DNA of 64,000 nt from Microbacterium fluvii. GTDB lineage: Bacteria > Actinomycetota > Actinomycetes > Actinomycetales > Microbacteriaceae. The stretch lies in assembly GCF_025515205.1 (NCBI RefSeq), contig NZ_JAOPFX010000002.1, positions 1 through 64,000 on the forward strand. The letters run 5' to 3'. This document shows, in pieces, positions 18,805-28,359 of the stretch. The translations under genes and the position numbers were made by a program. The notes beneath the pieces were generated by a model. It saw nothing but the letters and a program-made list of their open reading frames with translations. It had not been told where the DNA came from and ran no database searches. The stretch's first letter is position 1, and every line of letters starts with the position of its first letter.

Positions 18805-19197
18805 TCAGCGCCGCGACTGCGGACGCAGCAGGATGCCGAAGACCCAGTTGATGAGCGAGATGATCAGCGCAGCGACCACGCCCCACCAGAAGTCCTCGAC
18901 CCGCAGTCCCCAGTTCCACCAGTGCGTGAGCCACGCGGTCAGCCACAGCAGGAAGCCGTTGATGATCAGCGAGATGAGCCCGAGGGTCAGGATGTAGAGG
19001 GGGAACGCCACGATCTTGATGACCGTGCCGATGATCGTGTTGACGATCGCGAAGACGGCGGCGACGGCCAGCAGGGTCAGCACCAGCTGCAGGGTCTCGC
19101 CGGGCGGGAAGGCGATCACGGTCACCGTCAGGGTCGGGATGAGCGTGACGACCCAGATGGCGAACGCATTGACGACGACGCGAATCAGAAAGCGCAT
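18805..19197 (-). CDS. Phage-holin-family small membrane protein (four-helix, actinobacterial type)
   Basis: A 130-residue membrane protein with four hydrophobic helices and the motif NTIIGTVIKIVAFPLYILTLG in two parts, followed by INGFLLWLTAWLT; this matches the mycobacterial-type four-TM family labelled phage holin (PF04020). These genes are ordinary chromosomal genes and no phage genes surround this one, so lysis is not implied. The ATG at 19197 is chosen because upstream in-frame sequence overlaps the hisC promoter region. It is convergent with the lipase-like gene, stops four bases apart. Confidence 0.82.
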   Translation of the reverse strand: MRFLIRVVVNAFAIWVVTLIPTLTVTVIAFPPGETLQLVLTLLAVAAVFAIVNTIIGTVIKIVAFPLYILTLGLISLIINGFLLWLTAWLTHWWNWGLRVEDFWWGVVAALIISLINWVFGILLRPQSRR

Positions 19198-19279
19198 AGT
19201 GCGCACAGTGTCGCACGCCGCAACCGGCGAGGGAATACATGGCTGGCCGCGGATTTCTTCGTGTCGCGCGAGCCGCTCG

Positions 19280-19291
19280 TAGACTCGGGGC
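19280..19291 (+). promoter_or_regulatory. -10 box for a leaderless hisC transcript
   Basis: TAGACT at 19280-19285 is followed by six bases and then the GTG start at 19292. This spacing puts the transcription start on the start codon. No Shine-Dalgarno is present, which supports the leaderless reading. Confidence 0.6.
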
Positions 19292-20404
19292 GTGACCGAC
19301 GCCGCCGACTTCCCCGTTCGCGTGCGCCCCGAGATCGCCGCGCTCCCGCCGTATCGGCAGGGCAAGCAGGCCGGCGCCGAGGCGTTCAAGCTCTCGAGCA
19401 ACGAGAACCCGTTCGATCCGCTGCCCGGCGTCGTCGAGGCGCTGCAGGCGACCACGGGCGTCAACCGCTACCCCGACGCCTCTGCCGCGCGGCTGCGGGA
19501 GCGCCTCGCCGAGCGCTTCGGGGTGACCTCCGACCGCGTGCACATCGGGGCCGGCAGCGTGTCGATCCTCTACCAGCTCGTGCAGGCGGTGAGCGGCCCC
19601 GGCGACGAGATCGTGTTCGCGTGGCGCTCGTTCGAGGCCTACCCGGGGCTCGCCGTGGTCGCCGGCTCCACCGCCGTGCAGGTGCCGCTGCTGCCCGATG
19701 CGCGGCACGACCTCGACGCCATGGCCGACGCGATCACCGAGCGCACCCGCGCCGTGATCGTGTGCACCCCCAACAACCCCACCGGCCCCATCGTGACGCA
19801 GGCCGAGTTCGACGCGTTCGTCGAGAAGGTTCCCGCCGACGTGCTGGTGATCCTCGACGAGGCCTACGCCGAGTTCGTCACGGCACCGGATGCCGTCGAC
19901 GGCATGCGGCTGCCGGGCGGCGCCGGCCGCGACAACGTGGTGGTGCTGCGCACCTTCTCGAAGGCCTTCGGGCTCGCGGGACTGCGCGTCGGCTACGCCG
20001 TCGGCCACCCGAGGATCCTGGACGCCGCCCGCAGCACCGGCATCCCGCTGTCGGTCACTGCGCAGGCGGAGGAGGCGGCCCTGGCGAGCCTCGACGCCGA
20101 GCACGCGCTGCAGGAGCGCGTCGCCGTCATCGCCGAGCGCCGCGACCGGCTCGCGGCGGGCCTTCGCGCGGCGGGCTGGAACGTGCCCGACGCGCAGGGC
20201 AACTTCGTGTGGCTGCCCGCGGGCGAGCACGCGCTCGCGTTCGCGGCGGCCTTCGAAGAGGCGGGGCTGATCGTCCGCCCCTTCGCCGGCGACGGTGTGC
20301 GCATCTCGGTGGGCGAAGAGGAAGCTGTCGAGAAGATACTGCGGATCGCCGCATCCGTTGTAGACCACCTTCCGGAGGGGCACCCCGGGCGCGGGCTAGC
20401 GTAG
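19292..20404 (+). CDS. Histidinol-phosphate / aromatic amino acid aminotransferase
   Basis: A 370-residue PLP enzyme of fold type [11 protein letters not shown] near residue 35, PNNPTG with the conserved Asn, DEAYAEF with the PLP-binding Asp and Tyr, and [15 protein letters not shown] with the Schiff-base Lys are all present. Actinobacterial members of this group serve as histidinol-phosphate or aromatic-amino-acid (Pat) transaminases. The neighbouring oxoacid dehydrogenase operon begins five bases downstream, so a role in making the 2-oxoacid it oxidises is possible. Translation is probably leaderless from the GTG. Confidence 0.88.
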   Translation: MTDAADFPVRVRPEIAALPPYRQGKQAGAEAFKLSSNENPFDPLPGVVEALQATTGVNRYPDASAARLRERLAERFGVTSDRVHIGAGSVSILYQLVQAVSGPGDEIVFAWRSFEAYPGLAVVAGSTAVQVPLLPDARHDLDAMADAITERTRAVIVCTPNNPTGPIVTQAEFDAFVEKVPADVLVILDEAYAEFVTAPDAVDGMRLPGGAGRDNVVVLRTFSKAFGLAGLRVGYAVGHPRILDAARSTGIPLSVTAQAEEAALASLDAEHALQERVAVIAERRDRLAAGLRAAGWNVPDAQGNFVWLPAGEHALAFAAAFEEAGLIVRPFAGDGVRISVGEEEAVEKILRIAASVVDHLPEGHPGRGLA

Positions 20405-20408
20405 AGCA

Positions 20409-21536
20409 ATGGCCCACGACGACCCTGGTCTCGTCCGCGTGCTCGCGGCCGACGGGACGCTCGCCCCGACCCCGGCCGCCGAGCCCTATCTGGAGCTCGT
20501 CGACGCCCTCACCGACGCCGATCTCGAGCTGTTCTACCGCGACATGGTCTCGATCCGCGCGTTCGACCGCGAGGCGACGAATCTGCAGCGGCAGGGCCAG
20601 CTGGCCCTCTGGCCGCCGAGCTTCGGGCAGGAGGCCGCGCAGGTCGGCTCTGCGCGCGCCGCGCGAGTGCAGGACCACCTGTTCCCCTCGTATCGGGAGC
20701 ACGTGGTCTGCCGCATCCGCGGTGTCGACCCCGTCGACATCATCCGCGTCATGCGCGGACTGACGCACGGCGGCTGGGACCCGTTCGACCCCAAGAACGG
20801 CAACACGCACATCTACACCCTCGTGCTGGGCTCGCAGACCCTGCACGCGACGGGCCTCGCGATGGGGCTCGTCTTCGACGGCAGGTGCGGCACCGGCGAC
20901 CCCGAGCGCGACGAGGCTGTCGTCGTCTACTACGGCGACGGCGCATCGAGCCAGGGCGACGTGCACGAGGCGATGGTGTTCGCCGCGAGCTACAACACCC
21001 CCGAGGTCTTCTTCCTGCAGAACAACCACTGGGCCATCTCGGTGCCCGTGGCCACGCAGTCGAAGGCGCCCCTCTTCCGCCGGGGCGAGGGATACGGCAT
21101 GCCGTCGGTGCAGGTCGACGGCAACGACGTGCTCGCCAGCTACGCCGTCAGCAAGGCGGCCCTCGACGAGGCGCGTGCGGGCGCCGGCCCCCGCGCCATC
21201 GAGGCGCTCACCTACCGGATGGGGGCGCACACCACGAGCGACGACCCCACGAAGTACCGCACCTCCGACGAGGAGGAGTCGTGGGCGCAGCGCGACCCCA
21301 TCGCGCGGCTGCGGGCGCACCTGGTGGCGAAGGGCGCCACCGACGCGTTCTTCGCCGATGCCGAGGAGGAGGCCAGGGCCCTCGCCGACGACGTGCGCAC
21401 GCGCACGCTGGCCCTCGGCGGCATCGAGGCCGACAGCATGTTCGCCCACGTGTACTCCGATCCGCATCCGCTCATCGATCAGGAGCGGCAGTGGCTCGCC
21501 GACTACGAGGCGTCGTACGAGGAGGGGGCGTCATGA
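20409..21536 (+). CDS. 2-oxoacid dehydrogenase E1 component, alpha subunit
   Basis: A 375-residue thiamine-diphosphate subunit. The TPP motif is YYGDGASSQGDVHEAMVFAAS-N in part (GDG...N, about residues 178-205), followed by FFLQNNHWAIS. It decarboxylates a 2-oxoacid such as a branched-chain oxoacid or pyruvate and transfers the acyl group to lipoyl-E2. A TAGCGT box (20397-20402) in the 3' end of hisC ends six bases before the ATG, giving a second, probably leaderless promoter. The stop overlaps the E1 beta start (ATGA). Substrate choice is unproven; 2-oxoisovalerate-type is likely from family resemblance. Confidence 0.9.
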   Translation: MAHDDPGLVRVLAADGTLAPTPAAEPYLELVDALTDADLELFYRDMVSIRAFDREATNLQRQGQLALWPPSFGQEAAQVGSARAARVQDHLFPSYREHVVCRIRGVDPVDIIRVMRGLTHGGWDPFDPKNGNTHIYTLVLGSQTLHATGLAMGLVFDGRCGTGDPERDEAVVVYYGDGASSQGDVHEAMVFAASYNTPEVFFLQNNHWAISVPVATQSKAPLFRRGEGYGMPSVQVDGNDVLASYAVSKAALDEARAGAGPRAIEALTYRMGAHTTSDDPTKYRTSDEEESWAQRDPIARLRAHLVAKGATDAFFADAEEEARALADDVRTRTLALGGIEADSMFAHVYSDPHPLIDQERQWLADYEASYEEGAS

Positions 21537-22543
21537 CCGTGATCGAGACCGCGCCCGCGGCATCCGCCGTGCAGAGCATGCCGCTGGGCAAGGCGCTGAA
21601 CGCCGGCCTTCGCCGCGCGCTCGCCGAGAGCGACCGCGTCCTGCTGATGGGCGAGGACATCGGCCGCCTCGGCGGCGTCTTCCGCGTGACCGAGGGGCTG
21701 CAGGCCGAGTTCGGCGAGCAGCGCGTGCTCGACACGCCGCTGGCCGAGTCCGGCATCCTCGGCACGGCGATCGGCCTGGCGATGGGCGGGTTCCGCCCCG
21801 TCGTCGAGATCCAGTTCGACGGGTTCGTCTTCCCCGCGTTCGACCAGATCACGACGCAGCTGGCCAAGATCACCAACCGCCACGAGGGCGCGCTGTCGAT
21901 GCCCGTCGTGATCCGCATCCCCTACGGCGGGCACATCGGAGCCGTCGAGCACCACCAGGAGAGCCCCGAGACGTACTTCGCGCATACCCCAGGCATCCGC
22001 GTCGTGTCGCCGTCGACCGCCAACGACGCGTACTGGATGATCCAGGAGGCGATCGCCTCGAACGACCCCGTGGTGTTCCTCGAGCCCAAGAGCAAGTACT
22101 GGCAGAAGGGCGAGGTCGACACGGCCGCCCCCGCGCTGCCGCTGCACGCGTCTCGGATCGTGCGCCGCGGCACCGATGTGACCCTCGTCGGCCACGGCGC
22201 GATGGTGACGACCCTGCTGCAGGCGGCTGCGCTCGCCGAGGGCGAGGGGGTCTCGGCCGAGGTGGTCGACCTGCGCTCGCTGTCGCCGGTGGACTACGGC
22301 CCCTTGCTCGACTCGGTGCGCCGCACCGGCCGCATGGTCTATGCGCAGGAGGCGCCGGGGTTCGTCTCGCTCGGGTCTGAGATCGCCGCGACCGTCATGG
22401 AGAAGGCGTTCTACGCCCTCGAGGCCCCCGTGCTGCGGGTGTCGGGCTTCGATGTGCCGTTCCCCCCTGCCAAGCTCGAGGGCACCTACCTGCCCGACGC
22501 CGACCGCATCCTCGAGGCCGTGGACCGCGCCCTCGCCTACTGA
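21533..22543 (+). CDS. 2-oxoacid dehydrogenase E1 component, beta subunit
   Basis: A 336-residue transketolase-like subunit. The conserved segments [35 protein letters not shown] and [11 protein letters not shown] (each only partly quoted) place it with PdhB/BkdB. It completes the E1 heterotetramer with the alpha subunit and holds the pyrimidine side of TPP. The ATG overlaps the preceding stop by four bases. The E2 gene follows 14 bases downstream with its own GGAG. Confidence 0.93.
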   Translation: MTVIETAPAASAVQSMPLGKALNAGLRRALAESDRVLLMGEDIGRLGGVFRVTEGLQAEFGEQRVLDTPLAESGILGTAIGLAMGGFRPVVEIQFDGFVFPAFDQITTQLAKITNRHEGALSMPVVIRIPYGGHIGAVEHHQESPETYFAHTPGIRVVSPSTANDAYWMIQEAIASNDPVVFLEPKSKYWQKGEVDTAAPALPLHASRIVRRGTDVTLVGHGAMVTTLLQAAALAEGEGVSAEVVDLRSLSPVDYGPLLDSVRRTGRMVYAQEAPGFVSLGSEIAATVMEKAFYALEAPVLRVSGFDVPFPPAKLEGTYLPDADRILEAVDRALAY

Positions 22544-22557
22544 TCGTTGGAGTGACG

Positions 22558-23907
22558 ATGAGCCAGACGTTCGTTCTGCCCGACGTGGGCGAGGGTCTCA
22601 CCGAGGCCGAGATCGTGCAGTGGCGCGTCGCGCCGGGCGACCAGGTCGCCGTCAACGACGTGATCGTCGAGATCGAGACGGCCAAGTCGCTCGTCGAGCT
22701 GCCCTCGCCGTTCGCGGGGGTCGTCGGCGAGCTGCTCGTCGCCGAGGGCGCGACCGTCGAGGTCGGGGCGCCGATCATCACGATCGCGGGAGCGGATGCC
22801 GCCCCCTCCGTCGTCGGCCAGTCCGAGCACGGCGAGCCTGCGGCCGCCGAGTCCGAGGGCGAAGGGGCGGTGCTGGTCGGCTACGGCACCGGCGGTGCCG
22901 TGCAGTCGCGCCGCCGCAAGCCCGCCCAGGCGCCCGTGAAGTCCTCGGTCGGGGTGGTGGCAAAGCCCCCCATCCGCAAGCTCGCCCGTGACCTCGGCGT
23001 CGACCTGGCCGATGTGACCCCCAGCGGTGCCGCCGGCGAGGTCACGCGAGACGACGTCGTGGGGCACGCGTCGCAGGCATCGGTCTTCCGCAACATCCAG
23101 ACGCCGGAGTGGCCGCAGGTGCGGGAAGAGACGATTCCGGTCGCGCCGCAGGCGGCAGCATCCGCCCCCGCCTCGGCGGCCGCGGTCGCCGAGGCGAACG
23201 GGGAGCGCGAGGAGACGATCCCGGTGCGGGGCGTGCGCAAGGCGACCTCGTCGGCGATGGTGCGCTCGGCCTACACGGCGCCGCACGTGTCGGTGTGGAC
23301 CGACGTCGACGCGACCCGCACGATGGAGCTGGTCAAGCGGCTCAAGGCCTCGCCCGACTTCGCCGACGTCAAGATCTCGCCGCTGCTGATCATGGCGCGC
23401 GCCGTGATCTGGGCCGTGCGCCGCACGCCGATGATCAACGCCGCCTGGATCGACACGGAAGACGGCGGCGCCGAGATCCAGGTGCGCCACTACGTCAACC
23501 TCGGCATCGCGGCGGCGACGCCCCGTGGGCTGCTGGTGCCGAACATCAAGGAGGCGCAGAGCCTCAACATGCGCGAGCTCGCGGCCGCGCTCGAGAAGCT
23601 CACGCTCACGGCGCGCGAGGGCAGGACGACCCCCGCCGACCAGCAGCACGGCACCATCACGATCACCAACATCGGCGTGTTCGGGATGGATGCCGGCACT
23701 CCCATCATCAACCCCGGCGAGTCGGCGATCATCGCGATGGGTGCGATCCGCCAGAAGCCGTGGGTCGTCGACGGCGAGGTGCGGCCGCGGTGGGTGACGA
23801 CCGTCTCGGGCTCGTTCGACCATCGCGTCATCGACGGCGACGGCGTCAGCCGGTTCGTGGCCGACGTCGCCTCCGTGCTCGAAGAGCCCGCGCTGCTGCT
23901 GGACTGA
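22558..23907 (+). CDS. Dihydrolipoamide acyltransferase (E2)
   Basis: A 449-residue E2. One lipoyl domain covers residues 1-77, with the lipoyl-Lys in [10 protein letters not shown]; an Ala/Glu linker leads to the E1/E3-binding domain ([18 protein letters not shown], about residues 142-175); a second Ala-rich linker leads to the catalytic domain ending with DHRVIDGDG, which supplies the catalytic His and Asp. It passes the acyl group to CoA. ATG at 22558 is preferred over GTG at 22552 because GGAG sits six bases before it. No E3 gene is adjacent, so lipoamide dehydrogenase must come from elsewhere. Confidence 0.94.
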   Translation: MSQTFVLPDVGEGLTEAEIVQWRVAPGDQVAVNDVIVEIETAKSLVELPSPFAGVVGELLVAEGATVEVGAPIITIAGADAAPSVVGQSEHGEPAAAESEGEGAVLVGYGTGGAVQSRRRKPAQAPVKSSVGVVAKPPIRKLARDLGVDLADVTPSGAAGEVTRDDVVGHASQASVFRNIQTPEWPQVREETIPVAPQAAASAPASAAAVAEANGEREETIPVRGVRKATSSAMVRSAYTAPHVSVWTDVDATRTMELVKRLKASPDFADVKISPLLIMARAVIWAVRRTPMINAAWIDTEDGGAEIQVRHYVNLGIAAATPRGLLVPNIKEAQSLNMRELAAALEKLTLTAREGRTTPADQQHGTITITNIGVFGMDAGTPIINPGESAIIAMGAIRQKPWVVDGEVRPRWVTTVSGSFDHRVIDGDGVSRFVADVASVLEEPALLLD

Positions 23908-23963
23908 CTGTCGCCCGCGTGTCGACGTCGCCGCGCCGCGCCCCGGCCGCCTCCGAGTACCAC

Positions 23964-24096
23964 TTCAGTCGTCACGTATGGCGGCCTGAGGAGCGATGAC
24001 GTCGCCATCTGTGACGACTGAACTTCAGGCCACCGCGCTCGGTCGTCATATATGGCGACCTGTGGAGCTCTGGGGGTCGCCATCTGTGACGACTGA
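23964..24096. repeat. Two successive long inverted repeats, REP-like
   Basis: First palindrome: arms 23964-23983 and 24003-24022 match at 18 of 20 positions (core TTCAGTCGTCAC...ATGGCG). Second palindrome: arms 24039-24060 and 24075-24096 share the same core and match at about 18 of 22. All four arms are versions of one sequence, so this is one unit duplicated. It lies between the E2 stop and the znuA promoter and may terminate the E2 operon or be a dispersed palindromic element. Confidence 0.75.
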
Positions 24097-24140
24097 AGGA
24101 TCGAGCGGCGAGGCGCCTGGGGTCGGCGTGCAGCCCCGAT

Positions 24141-24169
24141 TTGAGAATGATTATCAATAGACGTAGGGT
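24141..24169 (+). promoter_or_regulatory. Zur box over the znuACB promoter
   Basis: TTGAGAAT-G-ATTATCAA (24141-24157) is a near-perfect palindrome matching the Zur operator pattern. Its left part is the -35 box TTGAGA (24141-24146); TAGGGT (24164-24169) is the -10 box at 17-base spacing. The znuA ATG follows six bases later. Zinc-loaded Zur from 26919 should block this promoter. Confidence 0.85.
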
Positions 24170-24175
24170 CGAAGC

Positions 24176-25177
24176 ATGACCTCGCGCCGCCTCGTCGTTC
24201 CGGCCGCCCTTGCGGCAGCATCCGCTCTCGTGCTCACCGGCTGCGCCGGCGACGCGACGACGGACGAGACCACCGGCATCTCGGTCGTCACCTCGACGAA
24301 CGTCTACGGCGACATCGCCTCGGCGATCGGCGGCGACCTCGTCTCGGTCACCGCGATCATCGACTCGGGTGCGCTCGACCCGCACTCCTACGAGGTGAGC
24401 GCGCGCGACGAGCTCACGATCAGCCGCGCCGATCTCATCGTCTCGAACGGCGGCGGTTACGACCCGTTCGTCGACACCGCGATCGAGGCGACCGCCGCTG
24501 CGGCGCCGCAGCTGCTCGCCGTCGAGTACTCGCACGACTGGCCGGAGAACGAGGGGCACGATCACGACGACGACGCCTCGGCGGGATCGGCGACAGAAGA
24601 CGCGGACGACGACCACGACCACGACGACCACGCCGGGCACGACCACGTCGAGGGCTTCAATGAGCACGTCTGGTACGACCCGCACACCGTCGAGCACCTC
24701 GCCGAGGCCATCGCCGACGAGCTGGGCGACCTCGACCCCGCGAACGCCGAGACGTATGCCGCGAATCTCGCGGAGTTCACCGAGGGTATCGAGGGTCTCG
24801 AGTCCGACCTGGCCGACATCGCCGCCGCGCACGGGGGCGAGAAGGTGTTCGTGACCGAGCCCGTGCCGCTGTATCTCACGGCCGCCGCGGAGCTCGAGAA
24901 CGTGACCCCCGACGCGTTCAGCGAGGCGGTCGAAGAGGGCAACGACGTCGCGCCCGCCACGCTGCTCGAGTCGATGCGGCTCATCGATTCCGGCGACGTC
25001 GCCGTCGTCATCGCCAACGCGCAGACCGGCGGTGCCGAGACGACGACGATCACCGACGAGGCGCAGACGCAGGGGATTCCGGTGCTCGAGTTCACAGAGA
25101 CCCTGCCCGACGGCCAGACTTACCTCTCGTGGATGCAGCAGAACATCGCCGCGCTGATGACGGCGCTCTCGGCGTGA
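24176..25177 (+). CDS. znuA: Zinc ABC transporter substrate-binding lipoprotein
   Basis: A 333-residue cluster A-I binding protein. The signal peptide ends in a lipobox LTGC (Cys23), anchoring it outside the membrane. Metal ligands are suggested by DPHSYEVS, by HVWYDPHTVEH and by the late D in the C-lobe. Between residues about 126 and 160 lies a loop rich in His and Asp (GHDHDDD...DDDHDHDDH), the usual zinc-collecting loop of ZnuA. It starts a three-gene overlapping operon under a clear Zur box. The -10/ATG spacing predicts a leaderless mRNA. Confidence 0.95.
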   Translation: MTSRRLVVPAALAAASALVLTGCAGDATTDETTGISVVTSTNVYGDIASAIGGDLVSVTAIIDSGALDPHSYEVSARDELTISRADLIVSNGGGYDPFVDTAIEATAAAAPQLLAVEYSHDWPENEGHDHDDDASAGSATEDADDDHDHDDHAGHDHVEGFNEHVWYDPHTVEHLAEAIADELGDLDPANAETYAANLAEFTEGIEGLESDLADIAAAHGGEKVFVTEPVPLYLTAAAELENVTPDAFSEAVEEGNDVAPATLLESMRLIDSGDVAVVIANAQTGGAETTTITDEAQTQGIPVLEFTETLPDGQTYLSWMQQNIAALMTALSA

Positions 25178-26034
25178 GCGAGGCCCCGCTCGAGATCCGC
25201 GGCGCGGCCCTGCGCCGCGAGGGCCGCGAGCTGTGGAGCGGGCTCGACCTCACCGTCGCCCCAGGCGAACTGATCGCCGTGCTCGGTCCGAGCGGGTCCG
25301 GCAAGACCACGCTGCTGCGCGCGATCCTGGGCCTCGAACCCCTCAGCGAAGGATCGATCACGGCCCTCGGCGAGCCCGTTCGGCGCAAGGGCAACCGCCG
25401 CATCGGGTATGTGCCGCAGCAGCGGCCGCTCCCCCGTGACGTATCGCTGCGCGGGCGCGACCTCATCGGACTCGGCGTCGACGGGCACCGGTTCGGCTTT
25501 CCCGTGCATCGCAAGACGGATGCTGCCCGCATCGACCGGCTGATCGACGCCGTCGGCGCGCGAGACTTCGCCGACCGCCCCGTGGGCGTGCTCTCGGGCG
25601 GCGAGCAGCAGCGGCTGCGCGTGGGGCAGGCCCTCGCCGACACCCCTCGACTGCTGCTGTGCGACGAACCGCTCACGAGCCTCGACCTCGCCAACCAGCA
25701 GGCCGTCATCGGGCTCATCGACCGGCACCGCACCGAGGCGCAGGCCGGCGTGCTGCTGGTCACCCACGACATCAACCCGGTGCTCGAGCAGGTCGACCGC
25801 ATCCTCTACCTCGCGAACGGCCGCTTCACACTGGGCACGCCAGAAGAGGTGCTGACCAGCGAGACCCTCACCGCCCTCTACGGCGCGCCGGTCTACGTCA
25901 TGCACGCCGGCGATCGGCTCGTCGTCGTGGGTGCGCCCGACGCCGAGGAGTCCCACCACCACCATCACCACCATCACGCGCACGACGATCACCCCGACGA
26001 CCACACCGACACCGGAACGGTGGCGTTCGCATGA
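25174..26034 (+). CDS. znuC: Zinc ABC transporter ATP-binding protein with His-rich tail
   Basis: A 286-residue ATPase. Walker A is GPSGSGKTT (about residue 36), the signature is LSGGEQQR, Walker B is LLLCDEPLTSLD and the switch His is in VTHDIN. It powers zinc import with ZnuB. The last 30 residues hold eight consecutive His followed by HDDHPDDH, a metal-binding tail that ordinary ZnuC proteins lack or keep shorter; it may act as a local zinc sensor or buffer. The GTG start overlaps the znuA stop (GTGA). Confidence 0.94.
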   Translation: MSEAPLEIRGAALRREGRELWSGLDLTVAPGELIAVLGPSGSGKTTLLRAILGLEPLSEGSITALGEPVRRKGNRRIGYVPQQRPLPRDVSLRGRDLIGLGVDGHRFGFPVHRKTDAARIDRLIDAVGARDFADRPVGVLSGGEQQRLRVGQALADTPRLLLCDEPLTSLDLANQQAVIGLIDRHRTEAQAGVLLVTHDINPVLEQVDRILYLANGRFTLGTPEEVLTSETLTALYGAPVYVMHAGDRLVVVGAPDAEESHHHHHHHHAHDDHPDDHTDTGTVAFA

Positions 26035-26909
26035 ACTGGGCAGACATCGCCGACGCCATGTTCGGCGGCATCGCCGACTACGGCGACATCCTCGCCCTCG
26101 TGTCGAACTCCGTCATCGCCGGCGCCGTGCTCGGCATCGTCGGCGGACTCATCGGCGTCTTCGTGATGCAGCGCGACATGGCCTTCGCCGTGCACGGCAT
26201 CAGCGAGCTGTCGTTCGCGGGCGCCGCCGCGGCCCTGCTGATCGGGGTCGACGTCGTGACGGGCTCGATCGTCGGCTCGCTCATCGCCGCGGCCCTCATC
26301 GGGGTGCTCGGCGCCCGCGCGCGCGACCGCAACTCGATCATCGGCGTGCTCATGCCCTTCGGCCTGGGCCTGGGGATCCTCTTCCTCTCGCTCTACAACG
26401 GACGCAGCGCCAACCGGTTCAGCCTGCTCACCGGTCAGATCGTCTCGGTGCAGAACAGTCAGCTGGGCTGGCTCATCGGCATCAGCCTGTTCGTCGTCGT
26501 CGGGCTGCTGTGGATCTGGCGTCCGCTGCGGTTCGATTCGCTCGACCCGCAGTCGGCGGCCGCCCGCGGTGTGCCGACCACCGCCGTCTCACTCATGTTC
26601 ATGCTGCTGCTCGGACTCATCGTCGCCGTCGCCGTGCACATCATCGGGGCGCTGCTGGTGATGGCGCTGCTGGTGACCCCCGCCGCCGCGGCGATGCGGG
26701 TGGCGTCAGGGCCGGTCAGTGTGCCGCTGCTGTCGGCGCTGTTCGGCTTCACGGCCGCAGTCGGCGGCATCCTGATCGCCGTCATGGGCACGCTGCCGGT
26801 GAGTCCCTACATCACGACGATCTCGTTCGTGATCTATCTCGTGTGCCGGGGCATCGGCGCCCGCCGCGGCAGGGTCGACGCCCAGCCCACGCTCACCCCC
26901 GCTCGGTAG
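26031..26909 (+). CDS. znuB: Zinc ABC transporter permease
   Basis: A 292-residue ABC-3 family permease with about eight membrane helices. HGISELSFAGAAAALL matches the family's conserved first block, and GALLVMALLVTPAAAAM is the characteristic late helix. It forms the membrane channel of the ZnuACB importer. Its ATG overlaps the znuC stop (ATGA). The stop codon TAG lies inside the -10 box of the zur gene. Confidence 0.94.
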   Translation: MNWADIADAMFGGIADYGDILALVSNSVIAGAVLGIVGGLIGVFVMQRDMAFAVHGISELSFAGAAAALLIGVDVVTGSIVGSLIAAALIGVLGARARDRNSIIGVLMPFGLGLGILFLSLYNGRSANRFSLLTGQIVSVQNSQLGWLIGISLFVVVGLLWIWRPLRFDSLDPQSAAARGVPTTAVSLMFMLLLGLIVAVAVHIIGALLVMALLVTPAAAAMRVASGPVSVPLLSALFGFTAAVGGILIAVMGTLPVSPYITTISFVIYLVCRGIGARRGRVDAQPTLTPAR

Positions 26910-26918
26910 ACTCGCGCC

Positions 26919-27326
26919 ATGACCCAGCGCAACACCTGGCAGCGCGAGCGCGTGCGCGAAGCGCTCGCCGATGCGCCGGGGTTCGTGAGCGCCCAGACCC
27001 TGCACGCCACCCTGCGAGACGAGAACACCGGCATCGGCCTCGCCACCGTCTACCGCACCCTCTCCGGCCTGGCCGCCGCCGGTGCCGCCGATTCGCTGCA
27101 GAGCCCCGAGGGCGAGGCGCTGTACCGGGCGTGTGCGACCAGCGGCCACCACCATCACCTCATCTGCCGATCGTGCGGTCGCGCCGTCGAGATCGAGGCG
27201 ACCGAGGTCGAGCAGTGGGCGAAGACGGTTGCGGCCACCCACGGGTTCACCGCCGCCGAGCACGTCGTCGACATCTTCGGGCTGTGCAGCGACTGCAGCC
27301 AGGTGAGCGAGCGTGCCGGCGACTGA
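26919..27326 (+). CDS. zur: Zinc uptake regulator, Fur family
   Basis: A 135-residue Fur-family repressor. The winged helix covers residues 1-75 (FVSAQTLHATLRDENTGIGLATVYRTL); the metal-binding part contains GHHHHLICRSCG and later CSDCS, giving the two CxxC pairs of the structural zinc site and the His cluster of the regulatory site. Its place directly after znuACB argues for Zur over Fur. TAGACT (26907-26912) sits six bases before the ATG, so it can be made independently of the znu promoter as a leaderless mRNA. Confidence 0.93.
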   Translation: MTQRNTWQRERVREALADAPGFVSAQTLHATLRDENTGIGLATVYRTLSGLAAAGAADSLQSPEGEALYRACATSGHHHHLICRSCGRAVEIEATEVEQWAKTVAATHGFTAAEHVVDIFGLCSDCSQVSERAGD

Positions 27327-28359
27327 ACCGCGTCAGCGCGCCGTCGCCCCGCGCTCGGCGCGGCTCGCACCCAGCCGCACGACGCGCACGCTGGCCGGCA
27401 TCGGACTCGGCGTCGGGGTCATCGTAGTGCTCTTCGCCATCGACGCCCTCGCCCCGACGCTGTTCCCCGCCTCGCTGTCGACCCGCACTCAAGACGGACT
27501 CACACTCGCCCTGAGCGTGCTCATCGAGTCGCTGCCGTTCGTCGCGCTCGGAGTCGTGCTCTCGATCGTCGTGCAGGTGTGGGTGCCGCCCGGGCTGATC
27601 GAACGGTTCATGCCCCGACGGGCATGGGCTCGCCGGGCGGTGCTGTCGCTGCTCGGGATGATCGTGCCGGTGTGCGAGTGCGGCAACGTGCCGTTCGCCC
27701 GCGGCCTGCTGATGCGCGGCTTCACGCCCTCCGAGACCCTCACCTTCCTCATCGCCGCCCCGATCGTGAATCCGATCGTGATCATCACGACCCACCAGGC
27801 CTTCGGCTTCGACGACGGGATACTCGTGTGGCGGCTCGTGGGCGGCTATCTGATCGCGAACCTCATCGGCTGGCTGTACTCGCGGCATCCCGATCCCGAC
27901 GCGCTGCTGACCGACCGCTTCCGCGACACGTGCGCCCTCGTCGTCGACGAACCTGGCTCGAAGGGCCGGCGCAGCATCGCGCAGCTCGTCATCGAGCTGC
28001 GCGCCGTCATGCCCGCTCTCGTGATCGGCTCGGCGCTGGCCGGCGCCGTGCAGGTGCTCGTGCCGCGCGAGGCGCTCGTCGCGATCGGGTCGAACCCGGC
28101 GCTGTCGATCGTCGCGATGATGGTGCTGGCGATGGTCGTGTCGATCTGCTCGAACGTCGACGCGTTCTTCGCGCTCTCGTTCGCCTCGACGTTCACGCCC
28201 GGCTCGATCGTCGCCTTCCTTCTCGTGGGGCCCCTCGTCGACGTCAAGATGCTCGCCCTCATGCGCACGACCTTCACCACCCGCACCCTGGCGGGCATCG
28301 TCGCCGTCGTCGTGCTGGCGGCGTTCGCGATCGGCACGGTGGTGAACCTTGTCGCCTGA
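27313..28359 (+). CDS. UPF0718/YraQ-family permease
   Basis: A 348-residue membrane protein with about eight helices. The signature PVCECGNVPFARGL near residue 118, with its two Cys, and APIVNPIVI are diagnostic of the family. Members pair with TIGR03943 proteins and often sit beside zinc or other metal uptake genes; a metal-related transport role is likely but unproven. The GTG start overlaps the zur stop by 14 bases, and its own stop overlaps the next gene by 11 bases. Confidence 0.88.
   Translation: MPATEPRQRAVAPRSARLAPSRTTRTLAGIGLGVGVIVVLFAIDALAPTLFPASLSTRTQDGLTLALSVLIESLPFVALGVVLSIVVQVWVPPGLIERFMPRRAWARRAVLSLLGMIVPVCECGNVPFARGLLMRGFTPSETLTFLIAAPIVNPIVIITTHQAFGFDDGILVWRLVGGYLIANLIGWLYSRHPDPDALLTDRFRDTCALVVDEPGSKGRRSIAQLVIELRAVMPALVIGSALAGAVQVLVPREALVAIGSNPALSIVAMMVLAMVVSICSNVDAFFALSFASTFTPGSIVAFLLVGPLVDVKMLALMRTTFTTRTLAGIVAVVVLAAFAIGTVVNLVA

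Noticed and set aside
18805..19197. Phage origin suggested by the holin-family name
   Set aside because: The four-helix family is a routine chromosomal gene in actinobacteria, and no capsid, tail, integrase or lysin genes are nearby.
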